A DNA stretch of 64,000 nt from BPGX01 sp035405785 (GTDB taxonomy: Bacteria; Bacteroidota; Bacteroidia; B-17B0; Aurantibacillaceae). The notes under the pieces are model-generated. The model did not search any database, was not told where the DNA came from, and was given only the letters and a program-made list of their open reading frames with translations. This document shows, piece after piece, positions 45,752 to 54,183 of this stretch. A program made the translations under genes and the position numbers. The DNA is taken from the NCBI GenBank assembly GCA_035405785.1, contig DAONJS010000002.1, positions 210,368 through 274,367 of the forward strand. Direction: 5' to 3'. How positions within the stretch are numbered: position 1 is the first letter of the stretch; the number at the start of each line of letters is the position of its first letter.

Positions 45752-46930
45752 TTACAAATTTGAAATACGAATATATGTTTGCCACCATCTTTCTGGCAAC
45801 TCATCGCTTTGTGCTGTAAGATAATCCTTTTCTGTACAAGGAACCATTGTATGTCTCTCATAGTTTTGTACAAGATGCGGAGGATATGGCACTTCCATCC
45901 ACCATCTTCCAGTTTTATGACTTCTAATAAAGTTTATATTATATTTTCCATTATGTAATGCTACACTAAATGTTTCATAATCTGGATGATTTTTGATGGG
46001 TATATCATCTTTTCTATTGTAAAAACCTTCAATAAAAGACCATATCATTTGTGCGGCCAAATGAACTGAAACCTTTGTTTTATCAATACTAGCATTGATT
46101 TCATACAATCCTACACTGGTTAATTTATCGTTCATTCCTGCATACCACATTATTTGACACGCCTCTTCGGCACTGATACCATTTGGAGAAAAATGTTCAA
46201 CAATTCCACCATCATTTCTTTTAATAGCGGAGAAATCAAAAAACATCGCATCAGAATTACGAATAACAGGTTCTGCTTCATCTACTTTACTTCTAACACT
46301 TCCAAGCCGATAATATTCAAAATACAAATCATCCATAAATTGAACATTATGAGCACCTACAAAATATGATTGATATGCAATGTGAGAATAATTAAACAAA
46401 TAATTTGGTTCTTTTAAAATTATTTTTCCAATATAATTTTTATTGCTTATTTCTTCATTGATTTCTCTGCTAAAATCCACATAAGCATCAACATTACAGA
46501 TATTGATAATTCTTTCTAATTTTTCATACATTAAAAATTGAGCATAAGCAAGGTCATTACTTCCACCTAATAATATAACTACTTTATCATTTTTCAATAA
46601 GTATTCACCAATGCTTTGTATTGCAAAATAAGTGTCTTTAATAGTATTACCTTGTTGTAAATTTCCAATATCTGCTACTTCATATTTACTAATAAATGGA
46701 AAAAACGAATATAAAAATTTACGCACCTCATTTGGTGAATGAGCACTACCTTTATTGATAATTGCCTGTCTATCTTCTTCAATACCTATTAAAACAATTT
46801 TTGCTTTATCAATATCAGGCATGTTATTTTTGGTGTATATATCCCACTTATTGCCATATTGATAATCATCATTCACCAAATCAAAACAATTATCTGGCAC
46901 TGGTGATAAAAAATCTAAAAAATCTTCCAT
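45752..46930 (-). CDS. Arginase-fold protein with degenerate metal site (formimidoylglutamase-like)
   Basis: A 392-residue ureohydrolase-fold protein. The motifs align in position but not in metal ligands: GGSND instead of GGDHS, NVDAYVDFS instead of DAHxD, and FFDFSAI instead of SFDxDxxDP. Bacteroidota genomes carry such proteins, often annotated as formimidoylglutamase; I recall GGSxDL in those too. A histidine-catabolism role would fit hutI at 54184, but with most ligands replaced, hydrolysis is doubtful and a structural or regulatory role is possible. It follows the MarR regulator gene by 12 bases. Confidence 0.75.
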   Translation of the reverse strand: MEDFLDFLSPVPDNCFDLVNDDYQYGNKWDIYTKNNMPDIDKAKIVLIGIEEDRQAIINKGSAHSPNEVRKFLYSFFPFISKYEVADIGNLQQGNTIKDTYFAIQSIGEYLLKNDKVVILLGGSNDLAYAQFLMYEKLERIINICNVDAYVDFSREINEEISNKNYIGKIILKEPNYLFNYSHIAYQSYFVGAHNVQFMDDLYFEYYRLGSVRSKVDEAEPVIRNSDAMFFDFSAIKRNDGGIVEHFSPNGISAEEACQIMWYAGMNDKLTSVGLYEINASIDKTKVSVHLAAQMIWSFIEGFYNRKDDIPIKNHPDYETFSVALHNGKYNINFIRSHKTGRWWMEVPYPPHLVQNYERHTMVPCTEKDYLTAQSDELPERWWQTYIRISNL

Positions 46931-46942
46931 ACAAAATTTATT

Positions 46943-47401
46943 TTAGTTATTTCTTAATTTATCTAATAATTCATTGATGGTTTGTAATTCCTGATTACTC
47001 ATATGATTGATACTTGAATGAAATTTTATTAAATGTGGTTGTATTTCTTCAAGCAAATCAAGACCTTTTTGAGTTATACATATTTCAACTTCTCTTCTGT
47101 TTTTAGGATTAATCTTTCTTGTTAATAATTTTTTTTGTCTCATTCGTTCTACAATTCTTGATACATCAGAGTTTTTATCTAACATTCTATTTTTAATTTC
47201 AATTAATGTAATGCCTTTTGGATATTGACCTTTTAATATCCGCAAGATATTATATTGCTGAGATGTGATTTTAAATTCTTTAAGTATTTTTTCAAAATTA
47301 TATTGAAAGTGATTGTAAGTATAAATTAAATTCACTAAAACTTTTTCAACTTCTGAACTAAATTTTTTTTGTTTTATTTCATCTTCTAATCGTTTAGCCA
47401 T
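46943..47401 (-). CDS. MarR family transcriptional regulator
   Basis: A 152-residue winged-helix regulator. Helices LEDEIKQKKFSSEVEKVLVNLIYTYN precede the recognition region QYNILRILKGQYPKG, LIEIKNRMLDKNSDVSRIVERM and the wing KINPKNRREVEICIT, followed by the dimerisation helices. It is encoded 4 bases after an unknown secreted protein and just before the arginase-fold gene, so its own operon is a likely target. The signal it senses cannot be told. Confidence 0.9.
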   Translation of the reverse strand: MAKRLEDEIKQKKFSSEVEKVLVNLIYTYNHFQYNFEKILKEFKITSQQYNILRILKGQYPKGITLIEIKNRMLDKNSDVSRIVERMRQKKLLTRKINPKNRREVEICITQKGLDLLEEIQPHLIKFHSSINHMSNQELQTINELLDKLRNN

Positions 47402-47405
47402 ATTA

Positions 47406-48212
47406 TTATTTTATGCACTTTTGAATTTTAATTTTGTTGTTACATATCCAATAGCAAAATGATCCATTAAAAATTATATTTGAACAATCCTCTGAAATAT
47501 CAGTAATTTCAATGTTTTCAAAGGTTAATAAGTGAAATGAATAAAATTTTTTATTTAAGGTATAAAAAATATAAGGATATTGCACCTGAAAAGATTCCAG
47601 ATATTTTAATGGAATAGTTTTCAAATAAGATCCATAAATATCAAATATTAAAATACCATCATTTGGTGAATTAAGATACAATTTTCCATTGTGCTCAATT
47701 AAAAAATTTGGTTGAATATCCATACTCAATATTCTTTTTAAATTACCTGATTTTACAGATATTTCAAGAGATTGATTAAATCTTAATAATTCATTGTTGG
47801 CCTGATTATATACCCAAAATCCATTATTAAATGATGAACAAACAAGTGATGCCTGTTCTAATCCCAAATTAGTCAATTCTATAACATCACCATTTTGAGA
47901 CAATTGACTATCCAAAAAAAGTATTCTCTGAAAATCTTTGAAATACAATAAAATTCTTAATGCATTTGTAACATCAATATTTTCAAGTGTTCCAAATGTT
48001 TTTATACTAAATGTTTTAGTTTGATGATTTACAAAATGTTTGGTAATCACACCGTTATTTACAGAGTAGATATTTCCAATATTATCAACAAAAATATTTT
48101 CTGATGAAAGAATTAATAATGAATCTTGTGCAAAAATATTTTTTGCAAAAAAAATGTTTATCAATAATAAAAAAATTCTAATGAGATGCTTGTATGATTT
48201 GAATAATTTCAT
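47406..48212 (-). CDS. Uncharacterised exported protein, probably beta-propeller-like
   Basis: A 268-residue protein with a signal peptide (LLLINIFFAKNIFAQ). The rest is made of regular beta strands with recurring motifs such as ENIFVDNIGNIYSV, QRILFLDSQ, LNSPNDGILIFDIYGSYL and FYTLNKKFYSF, suggesting a beta-propeller. I do not recognise a named family. Its start overlaps the end of the GH3 gene by 35 bases, so the two are in one message. Confidence 0.65.
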   Translation of the reverse strand: MKLFKSYKHLIRIFLLLINIFFAKNIFAQDSLLILSSENIFVDNIGNIYSVNNGVITKHFVNHQTKTFSIKTFGTLENIDVTNALRILLYFKDFQRILFLDSQLSQNGDVIELTNLGLEQASLVCSSFNNGFWVYNQANNELLRFNQSLEISVKSGNLKRILSMDIQPNFLIEHNGKLYLNSPNDGILIFDIYGSYLKTIPLKYLESFQVQYPYIFYTLNKKFYSFHLLTFENIEITDISEDCSNIIFNGSFCYWICNNKIKIQKCIK

Positions 48213-49701
48213 CTGCTATTTGTCTGTTGTTAGATAATCTTGGCACTTTATGCTGTCCACCTAATTTATTATTTTTTTTCAACCAATTGTAGAAAGTATT
48301 TTTTGGAGCGACTACTATCTGTGGCATATCCAATACAAAATTATTATATCTTTTGGCTTCGTAGTCAGAGTTTTTTTCTTTTAATGTATTATCTAAAATA
48401 TATGTAAAATAATTTAAGTCCGATGGTATTTTTTCAAATTCAATAATCCATTGATGTGTTCCAGATTTTTCAGACATAAAAACAGGTGCTACTGTATATT
48501 CATTGATGATTGCACCTGTTATTTTACATGCTTCTGCAATGGCTTCATCTGTATTATGCACCATTAATTCTTCACCAAATACATTGATGTAATGTTTTGT
48601 TCTGCCCACAATTTTTATCCTGAATGGTGAAAGAGAAGTAAATTGTATTGTATCTCCTATTTGATAACGCCACAAACCAGATGTAGTAGAAATAACCATT
48701 GCATAGGTTTTATTAAGTTCTACCTGTTCAAGATTAATAACTTTTTTGTCTTCATTATCAAAATATTCTTCAGGAATAAACTCATAATAAATACCATAAT
48801 CCAGCATTAGCAGCATATCATCGGCATTTTTTCTATCCTGAATTGCAAAAAATCCTTCTGATGCATTATACACCTGAACAAGATTAACATTATGATTTCC
48901 AAATATCTGATTAAAATTCTGACGATATGGTTCATAACTGACCCCACCGTGAAAATACACTTCTAAGTTTTGCCAAACTTCAGAAATATAATTTACTTTT
49001 TTTCTTTCAATAATTTTTTTCAACAAAACCAGCATCCAGCTTGGCACACCTGCAATACTCACTACATTTTCATTTTCCATTGATGATGCTAATAGTTCTA
49101 ATTTTTGCTCCCATTCATCCATTAAAGCAATTTCAGTACTTGGCGATCTAAAAAATTCTGCCCAAAGAGGCAAGTTTTGAATAATGATAGCACTTACATC
49201 TCCATAATATGACTGATGATTTTCACTTTCAAATATCTTCCATGCTCCACCCAATGCCAAATTTTTCCCCATGAACAAATTACTATTCTCTTGATTATTT
49301 ATGTACAAAGCAATCATATCTTTGCCACCGTTAAAATGACATTCTTCTAATGTTTGTTCGCTTACAGGAATAAATTTGCTTTTGTCGGTTGTTCCACTAC
49401 TTTTTGCAAACCAAACTATATTTGTTGGCCATAATAAATTTTGTTCTCCTCTTCTGTTTCTTTCAATATAATCTTTTAATGACTCATAATCTTGCAAAGG
49501 CACTCTTTCTGAAAATTCATTGTAATTAGATATTTCTTTGAAGTTATATTTTTTTCCAAATTCAGTATCTTTAGCAGTAGTTAATAATTCACTTAACCAT
49601 TCGTTTTGAACTTCTATTGGATATTTAATAAACAATTCTATTTCATGTAATCTTTTTTTGATTAGCCATGAAGCAATGGAATTAATAAATCTAACAGGCA
49701 T
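48178..49701 (-). CDS. GH3 auxin-promoter family acyl-adenylate/amide synthetase
   Basis: A 507-residue GH3-family protein of the ANL adenylating fold. Visible motifs: AKSSGTTDKSKFIPVS (ATP phosphate loop, near residue 95), VYNASEGFFAIQ, VISTTSGLWRYQIGD, and VGRTKHYINVFGEELM. Plant GH3 enzymes join jasmonate or auxin to amino acids; bacterial members are common in Bacteroidota and their substrates are unknown. It is 19 bases downstream of tRNA-Arg on the same strand and heads a run of four genes. Confidence 0.9.
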   Translation of the reverse strand: MPVRFINSIASWLIKKRLHEIELFIKYPIEVQNEWLSELLTTAKDTEFGKKYNFKEISNYNEFSERVPLQDYESLKDYIERNRRGEQNLLWPTNIVWFAKSSGTTDKSKFIPVSEQTLEECHFNGGKDMIALYINNQENSNLFMGKNLALGGAWKIFESENHQSYYGDVSAIIIQNLPLWAEFFRSPSTEIALMDEWEQKLELLASSMENENVVSIAGVPSWMLVLLKKIIERKKVNYISEVWQNLEVYFHGGVSYEPYRQNFNQIFGNHNVNLVQVYNASEGFFAIQDRKNADDMLLMLDYGIYYEFIPEEYFDNEDKKVINLEQVELNKTYAMVISTTSGLWRYQIGDTIQFTSLSPFRIKIVGRTKHYINVFGEELMVHNTDEAIAEACKITGAIINEYTVAPVFMSEKSGTHQWIIEFEKIPSDLNYFTYILDNTLKEKNSDYEAKRYNNFVLDMPQIVVAPKNTFYNWLKKNNKLGGQHKVPRLSNNRQIADEIIQIIQASH

Positions 49702-49720
49702 TTTTTAATCTATATTTTGT

Positions 49721-49792
49721 AGCTCCGAAGGGACTCGAACCCCTATTTTCAGATCCGGAATCTGATGTTCTATCCAGTTGAACTACGGAGCC
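49721..49792 (-). tRNA. tRNA-Arg(CCG)
   Basis: The minus strand from 49792 to 49721 folds as a tRNA: acceptor GGCTCCG/CGGAGCT (first pair G-U) with discriminator A; D stem GTTC/GAAC; anticodon stem TCAGA/TCTGA around loop TTCCGGA, giving anticodon CCG (reads CGG, arginine); and T arm with loop TTCGAGT. CCA is not encoded. The next gene on the same strand, GH3, starts 19 bases downstream. Confidence 0.93.
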
Positions 49793-49893
49793 AATTATAC
49801 CAATAATTATCATCAATTAATATAAAGCCATCCTATTGCCGCGAATATAAGCGATTGTTTTCATTTATATTTAAATTTGATTTAAAAAAGAAA

Positions 49894-49917
49894 CCCCGAT
49901 GATTTTTCACATCGGGG
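49894..49917 (-). terminator. Rho-independent terminator of rpsA
   Basis: CCCCGATG (49894-49901) and CATCGGGG (49910-49917) form a perfect 8-bp stem with an 8-base loop; on the minus strand it is followed by TTTCTTTTTT. It is about 50 bases past the rpsA stop. Confidence 0.85.
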
Positions 49918-49926
49918 CACCTTAAA

Positions 49927-49956
49927 AAACTAAAAACCATGGCGAGTTTTTAGTTT
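49927..49956 (-). terminator. Second hairpin in the rpsA 3' region
   Basis: AAACTAAAAAC (49927-49937) and GTTTTTAGTTT (49946-49956) form a perfect 11-bp AT-rich stem with an 8-base loop. It lies between the rpsA stop and the main terminator; it may be a stability element rather than a terminator. Confidence 0.5.
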
Positions 49957-49967
49957 ATTTTGAATAT

Positions 49968-51725
49968 CTATCCCTCATTTTTTTTATCCATCTTTTCTTT
50001 TAATATATCTCCTAAAGTTGTTTTCTCTACACTTTCGTTTATTTTTTTAAGATTTTCCTTTACATTAGCATCTTCTTTTGTTTTTTCATCTTTGTATGTA
50101 CGGGTATGAGATACAACAATTTTCTTTGCATCTTTGTCAAATTCTGTTACTTTGAAATCTAATACTTCATCAACTTCTGCAATTTTTCCATCTTCTTTCA
50201 CTAATTGGCGAATAGGAGCAATGCCTTCTACACCATAAGTTAAACTTACAATGGCTTTTTTATCGTCTTTAGATACAATTGTTCCTTTATGAATACTACC
50301 TACAGTAAACACAGTTTCATAAACATCCCATGGGTTTTCTTGTAATTGTTTGTGTCCTAATTTTAATTGACGATTATCTGAATCTATTTCTAATACAACT
50401 ACTTCTAACTCGTCTCCTTTTTTAGCAATTTCAGATGGGTGTTTAATTTTCTTTTCCCATGATAAATCTGAAATATGAACTAATCCGTCAATACCGGGTT
50501 CTAATTCAACAAAAATACCATAAGCAGTAATATTTCTTACGATACCTTTATGCCTTGAACCAACAGGATATTTTTCTAATATACTTGCCCAAGGATCAGG
50601 TGTTAATTGTTTCATTCCAAAACTTATCTTTTTCTCATCTCTGTCTAATGATAATACAACAGCTTCTACCTCATCTCCTACTTTTACAAAATCTTGAGCA
50701 GAACGTAAATGCTGATTCCAGCTCATTTCAGAAACATGTATTAACCCTTCTATGCCAGGTGCGATTTCTAAGAATGCACCGTAATCAATTACAGCTACTA
50801 TTTTTCCTTTTACTTTATCTCCTACTTTTAAGTTTGGATCTAAATTATCCCAAGGATGTGGTTGTAATTGTTTGTAACCAAGCTGAATTCTTTTTTTATC
50901 ATCGTCAAACTCAAGAATAACTACTTGAATTTTTTGTTCTAATTTCACTACTTCTTCAGGATGTGTAATTCTTCCCCACGATAAGTCAGTAATATGAATT
51001 AAACCATCAATTCCACCTAAATCAACAAACACTCCGTAAGATGTAATATTTTTTACAATACCTTCTAAAACCTGACCTTTTTCTAATTTTGAAATGATTT
51101 CAGATTTTTGTTTTTCTACCTCATCTTCAATCAATGCTTTATGTGATACAACCACATTTTTCAACTCTTCATTTATTTTTACAACCTTGAACTCCATTTT
51201 GTTTCCAACAAAAGCATCATAATCTTTAATAGGTTTTACATCAATTTGAGAACCGGGTAAAAATGCTTCTAAACCAAAGACATCTACAATTAATCCACCT
51301 TTTGTTCTGCATTTAATATAACCTACAACAGTTTCTCCACTTTCATATACTTGTTTAACTTTTCTCCAACTGCTTGAAGCACGGGCTTTTTTATGAGACA
51401 AAACTAATTGTCCTGTTTTATCCTCAACTTTTTCAATATACACATCTACTTTATCTCCAACTTTTAAATCGGGATTATAGCGAAATTCGCTTAATGGAAT
51501 TACGCCATCTGATTTATAGCCGATATTGACTACAACTTCCTTGTCATTAATGCTCACTACTGTGCCTTCTACAACAGTGTGAGGTTTTACAGATGTAAGA
51601 TTTTTTTGATAAATCTCATCTAATTTTTTTCGTTCTTCAGGAGAGTATCCTTCTTGTTTTTTACTGATTTTAGACCAATCAAAGTCCACCAGTGAGTTTG
51701 TTTTTTCTTGTGTGAATTCAGACAT
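49968..51725 (-). CDS. rpsA: 30S ribosomal protein S1
   Basis: A 585-residue S1 protein with six S1 RNA-binding domains at roughly residues 48-115, 130-198, 215-285, 300-372, 388-458 and 474-540. Typical blocks are VKNITSYGVFVDLGGIDGLIH and VRNITAYGIFVELEPGIDGLVH. S1 binds mRNA at the ribosome platform; in Bacteroidota, where Shine-Dalgarno sequences are rare, initiation may depend on it differently. The C-terminus is charged. The leader carries two hairpins with complementary loops (51742-51811), and two hairpins follow the stop. Confidence 0.96.
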   Translation of the reverse strand: MSEFTQEKTNSLVDFDWSKISKKQEGYSPEERKKLDEIYQKNLTSVKPHTVVEGTVVSINDKEVVVNIGYKSDGVIPLSEFRYNPDLKVGDKVDVYIEKVEDKTGQLVLSHKKARASSSWRKVKQVYESGETVVGYIKCRTKGGLIVDVFGLEAFLPGSQIDVKPIKDYDAFVGNKMEFKVVKINEELKNVVVSHKALIEDEVEKQKSEIISKLEKGQVLEGIVKNITSYGVFVDLGGIDGLIHITDLSWGRITHPEEVVKLEQKIQVVILEFDDDKKRIQLGYKQLQPHPWDNLDPNLKVGDKVKGKIVAVIDYGAFLEIAPGIEGLIHVSEMSWNQHLRSAQDFVKVGDEVEAVVLSLDRDEKKISFGMKQLTPDPWASILEKYPVGSRHKGIVRNITAYGIFVELEPGIDGLVHISDLSWEKKIKHPSEIAKKGDELEVVVLEIDSDNRQLKLGHKQLQENPWDVYETVFTVGSIHKGTIVSKDDKKAIVSLTYGVEGIAPIRQLVKEDGKIAEVDEVLDFKVTEFDKDAKKIVVSHTRTYKDEKTKEDANVKENLKKINESVEKTTLGDILKEKMDKKNEG

Positions 51726-51741
51726 AATGTTTGAATTTGTA

Positions 51742-51811
51742 TCAGATATGTTAAGGGCATATCTGAGAAGTTAATGATTATTATTTGCTCTTTTCCCCTT
51801 AAAAAAAGAGC
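51742..51811 (-). promoter_or_regulatory. Structured rpsA leader with two hairpins and complementary loops
   Basis: Read on the minus strand, hairpin 1 pairs GCTCTTTT with AAAAGAGC (51811-51804 and 51794-51787) around the loop TTTAAGGGG. Hairpin 2 pairs TCAGATATG with CATATCTGA (51766-51758, 51750-51742) around loop CCCTTAA. TTAAGGG of loop 1 is perfectly complementary to all seven bases of loop 2, allowing a kissing interaction. Hairpin 1 begins about where transcription should start from the -7 box at 51815. Hairpin 2 ends 16 bases before the rpsA ATG, a position suited to translational control. Confidence 0.6.
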
Positions 51812-51814
51812 GGG

Positions 51815-51822
51815 CAAATTTA
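51815..51822 (-). promoter_or_regulatory. -7 promoter element of rpsA
   Basis: Minus-strand TAAATTTG is an exact TAnnTTTG match. If transcription starts about 4 bases after the box, the first base is about 51811, the first base of leader hairpin 1, and the leader is about 86 bases. Confidence 0.65.
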
Positions 51823-51938
51823 CGCAATTATTTGTATATTCTAAATATATCCATTGTGTTAAAAATTTTATTTTATTGAATTTCAATTACTTATATTTTA
51901 TTTTATTAAATTGTATACAATATAAAAATATTTTTATT

Positions 51939-51946
51939 TATTTTTG
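51939..51946 (+). promoter_or_regulatory. -7 promoter element of the secreted-protein pair
   Basis: TATTTTTG matches TAnnTTTG exactly and ends 19 bases before the ATG at 51966. It rules out starts further upstream in the same frame. Confidence 0.6.
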
Positions 51947-51965
51947 CAAAACAAAAATTCATATT

Positions 51966-53033
51966 ATGAAAGCGAAATTAATTCGTTCTATTTCAAAAAA
52001 AACATTGATAGTGGGCATTGGTTCAATGGTAACATTTTCTATCCATGCTCAAAATATCGGAATTAATGCTACTGGTACGCCTCCTAACAATTCTGCTGGA
52101 TTAGATGTAGATTTTACAAATAAAGGTGTATTGATTCCGCGTGTAGCTCTTACTTCAGCAAGTGATGCTGTTACAATTCCTTCGCCCGCAACATCTCTTC
52201 TAGTTTACAATACAGGAACTGGTGGTTTATCTCCTGCCGGTTATTATTACAATGCAGGAACTCCCGGATCTCCAAACTGGGTTCAATTACTGACTTCCGG
52301 ATCTGCTTTAAGTGGTTCTGGTGTGGCTACAAGAGTTGCGTTTTGGACAGGAGCAACTTCATTAGGTTCTAATGCCAACTTATATTGGGACAACATAAAC
52401 AGCCGTTTGGGTGTGGGTACTGCCACACCTGCACAAAGGTTGGATGTAAGTGGAAATGTTCAGTTTAGTGGTGCTTTAATGCCTGCCGGAAATGCAGGAA
52501 CAAGTGGACAGATATTAACCAGCCAAGGGGCAGGGCTACCTCCAACATGGCAAACGCCTGCGTCAATACCTTTGTATGGAAATAATGCTCAAAGCGTTAA
52601 ATTAACTACAATGGTAAATACAACTTCAACATCATGGGTAAATATACCTGGAATGTCTATAACAATGACACCACAACATAATAAAGTATTTATCTTTGCC
52701 TCTGTTGCTGCAAGGTTAACAGACAATATTGGAAATGCACAATTCGGACAAGCCACTATGTATATAAGAGTTCTTGTAAATGGAGTTGAACAAGCAATTT
52801 CTAAGTGCATTTTAACTGATTTTGATGAAGATTCTTGGGGAGGCATGTATGTAGTTTCAGGTGGGTCTGCCGCAATATCAGGTGTTCCTGTTAATGTAAC
52901 AATTGGTTCTCCTATTACTGTAACACTTCAATGGTATATTGCACCTTTATGGGCATCTAGCCCATGGCAATTAAGATGTGACCCAACAATAGCAAACATT
53001 GGTGATCACGCTGTTTTAACTGTATTTGATTAA
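51966..53033 (+). CDS. Exported glycine/serine-rich surface-type protein
   Basis: A 355-residue protein starting at the ATG at 51966. A signal peptide ends at SIHAQ. Residues about 25-115 resemble the repetitive N-terminal module common in Bacteroidota secreted proteins (GINATGTPPNNSAGLDVDF, GVLIPRVALTS, LLVYNTGTGG). A segment like LGVGTATPAQRLDVSG follows, a motif also used in phage tail-fibre and adhesin stalks. The C-terminal half is a beta-rich domain (about 215-355) without a recognised family. No T9SS signal is visible. A small secreted protein is encoded 12 bases downstream. Confidence 0.72.
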   Translation: MKAKLIRSISKKTLIVGIGSMVTFSIHAQNIGINATGTPPNNSAGLDVDFTNKGVLIPRVALTSASDAVTIPSPATSLLVYNTGTGGLSPAGYYYNAGTPGSPNWVQLLTSGSALSGSGVATRVAFWTGATSLGSNANLYWDNINSRLGVGTATPAQRLDVSGNVQFSGALMPAGNAGTSGQILTSQGAGLPPTWQTPASIPLYGNNAQSVKLTTMVNTTSTSWVNIPGMSITMTPQHNKVFIFASVAARLTDNIGNAQFGQATMYIRVLVNGVEQAISKCILTDFDEDSWGGMYVVSGGSAAISGVPVNVTIGSPITVTLQWYIAPLWASSPWQLRCDPTIANIGDHAVLTVFD

Positions 53034-53045
53034 AATAATTTAATT

Positions 53046-53372
53046 ATGAATACAAAAAAATTAGTATTAATTATCGCTGGTGCATACATTTTGTATAGCA
53101 ATATCATTTACGCACAAGATGCTAACAGTTTTAAAAAGCCGACCAACAATTATGATGCAAAGTCGGTAAATCATGATAATTCTTTTTCTGGCAAACCATT
53201 AAATAGGAATAATAATAAACAAGATTCAGAAATAGTAACTCCTACATACAGAAGAAAAGTTAACTTTGACCAAAAAGAAAAAAAACAATTCACAAAACCA
53301 GATTCAATAATTTATCAATCACCGGATCAAAAAAGAATTTATAGACCTAAAAATAATTCTTCTGATAATTAA
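53046..53372 (+). CDS. Small exported basic protein, unknown
   Basis: A 108-residue protein with a signal peptide (ends NIIYAQ). The mature part is about 85 residues, very rich in asparagine, lysine and glutamine, with no hydrophobic core, so probably disordered. It is 12 bases downstream of the preceding secreted-protein gene, its likely functional neighbour. No family is recognised. Confidence 0.6.
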   Translation: MNTKKLVLIIAGAYILYSNIIYAQDANSFKKPTNNYDAKSVNHDNSFSGKPLNRNNNKQDSEIVTPTYRRKVNFDQKEKKQFTKPDSIIYQSPDQKRIYRPKNNSSDN

Positions 53373-53459
53373 AGTTTTTAATTCTCATTTCAAAATTTTA
53401 ATGTAATTTTTTACTTTTAAATTGAAAGAATATAATAAGATTTATCTGTATATCTCTTT

Positions 53460-54179
53460 TTATTTTCTCAACAACTTCTTATACATTATTACTGTATTTT
53501 CTAATCCATAATATAATGCATCAGCAATAAGGGCGTGACCAATTGATACTTCTGCTAAAAACGGAATGTGATCTTTAAGAAACTTCAAATTTTGCAAATT
53601 TAAATCGTGGCCTGCATTTACACCTAATCCTAATTGATGTGCTAACTCTGCACAAACTTTGTATGGTTTGATTACTTTTTCTTTTTCAGTAGAAAAATAT
53701 TTTGCGTAATTCTCTGTATATAATTCAATTCTATCTGTATTAATTTCTTTAGCCCCTTCAATCATTTTTAAATCAGGATTGACAAAAATAGAAACTCTAC
53801 AACCTAATGATTGAAAATGCTTTACAATGTCTTTCAGAAAATCTTTGTGTTGTATAGTATCCCATCCATGATCTGATGTGAGTTGCTGTGCCGCATCAGG
53901 AACTAATGTTACTTGTGCAGGTTTTACTTCTTCAATTAGTTTTACAAACTTCTTTTCTTGTGGGTTTCCTTCAATATTGAGTTCTACCGTAAGATGTTCT
54001 TTAAGTTGATAAACATCAGAGTAGCGAATGTGCCTTTCATCTGGGCGAGGATGCACTGTAATACCATCCGCACCAAATCTTACAATATCAAGGGCAGCTT
54101 TTAATACATCTGGAATGTTATTATTACGAGAATTTCGCAGTAATGCAATTTTATTGATATTTACACTTAATTTAGTCAT
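53460..54179 (-). CDS. pdxJ: Pyridoxine 5'-phosphate synthase PdxJ
   Basis: A 239-residue TIM-barrel enzyme that condenses 1-deoxyxylulose 5-phosphate with 3-amino-2-oxopropyl phosphate in vitamin B6 synthesis. Family motifs are present: LSVNINKIALLRNSR, GADGITVHPRPDERHI, VELNIEGNP, VTLVPD, RVSIFVNPD, and GVNAGHDLNLQNL near the end. The length is normal. It follows hutI by 4 bases in an operon with no obvious metabolic link. Confidence 0.95.
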   Translation of the reverse strand: MTKLSVNINKIALLRNSRNNNIPDVLKAALDIVRFGADGITVHPRPDERHIRYSDVYQLKEHLTVELNIEGNPQEKKFVKLIEEVKPAQVTLVPDAAQQLTSDHGWDTIQHKDFLKDIVKHFQSLGCRVSIFVNPDLKMIEGAKEINTDRIELYTENYAKYFSTEKEKVIKPYKVCAELAHQLGLGVNAGHDLNLQNLKFLKDHIPFLAEVSIGHALIADALYYGLENTVIMYKKLLRK

Positions 54180-54183
54180 AGTT

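Noticed and set aside
51966..53033. Phage tail-fibre gene as evidence of a prophage
   Set aside because: The stalk-like motif is also common in Bacteroidota secreted proteins, there is a signal peptide, and no other phage gene or integrase is nearby.
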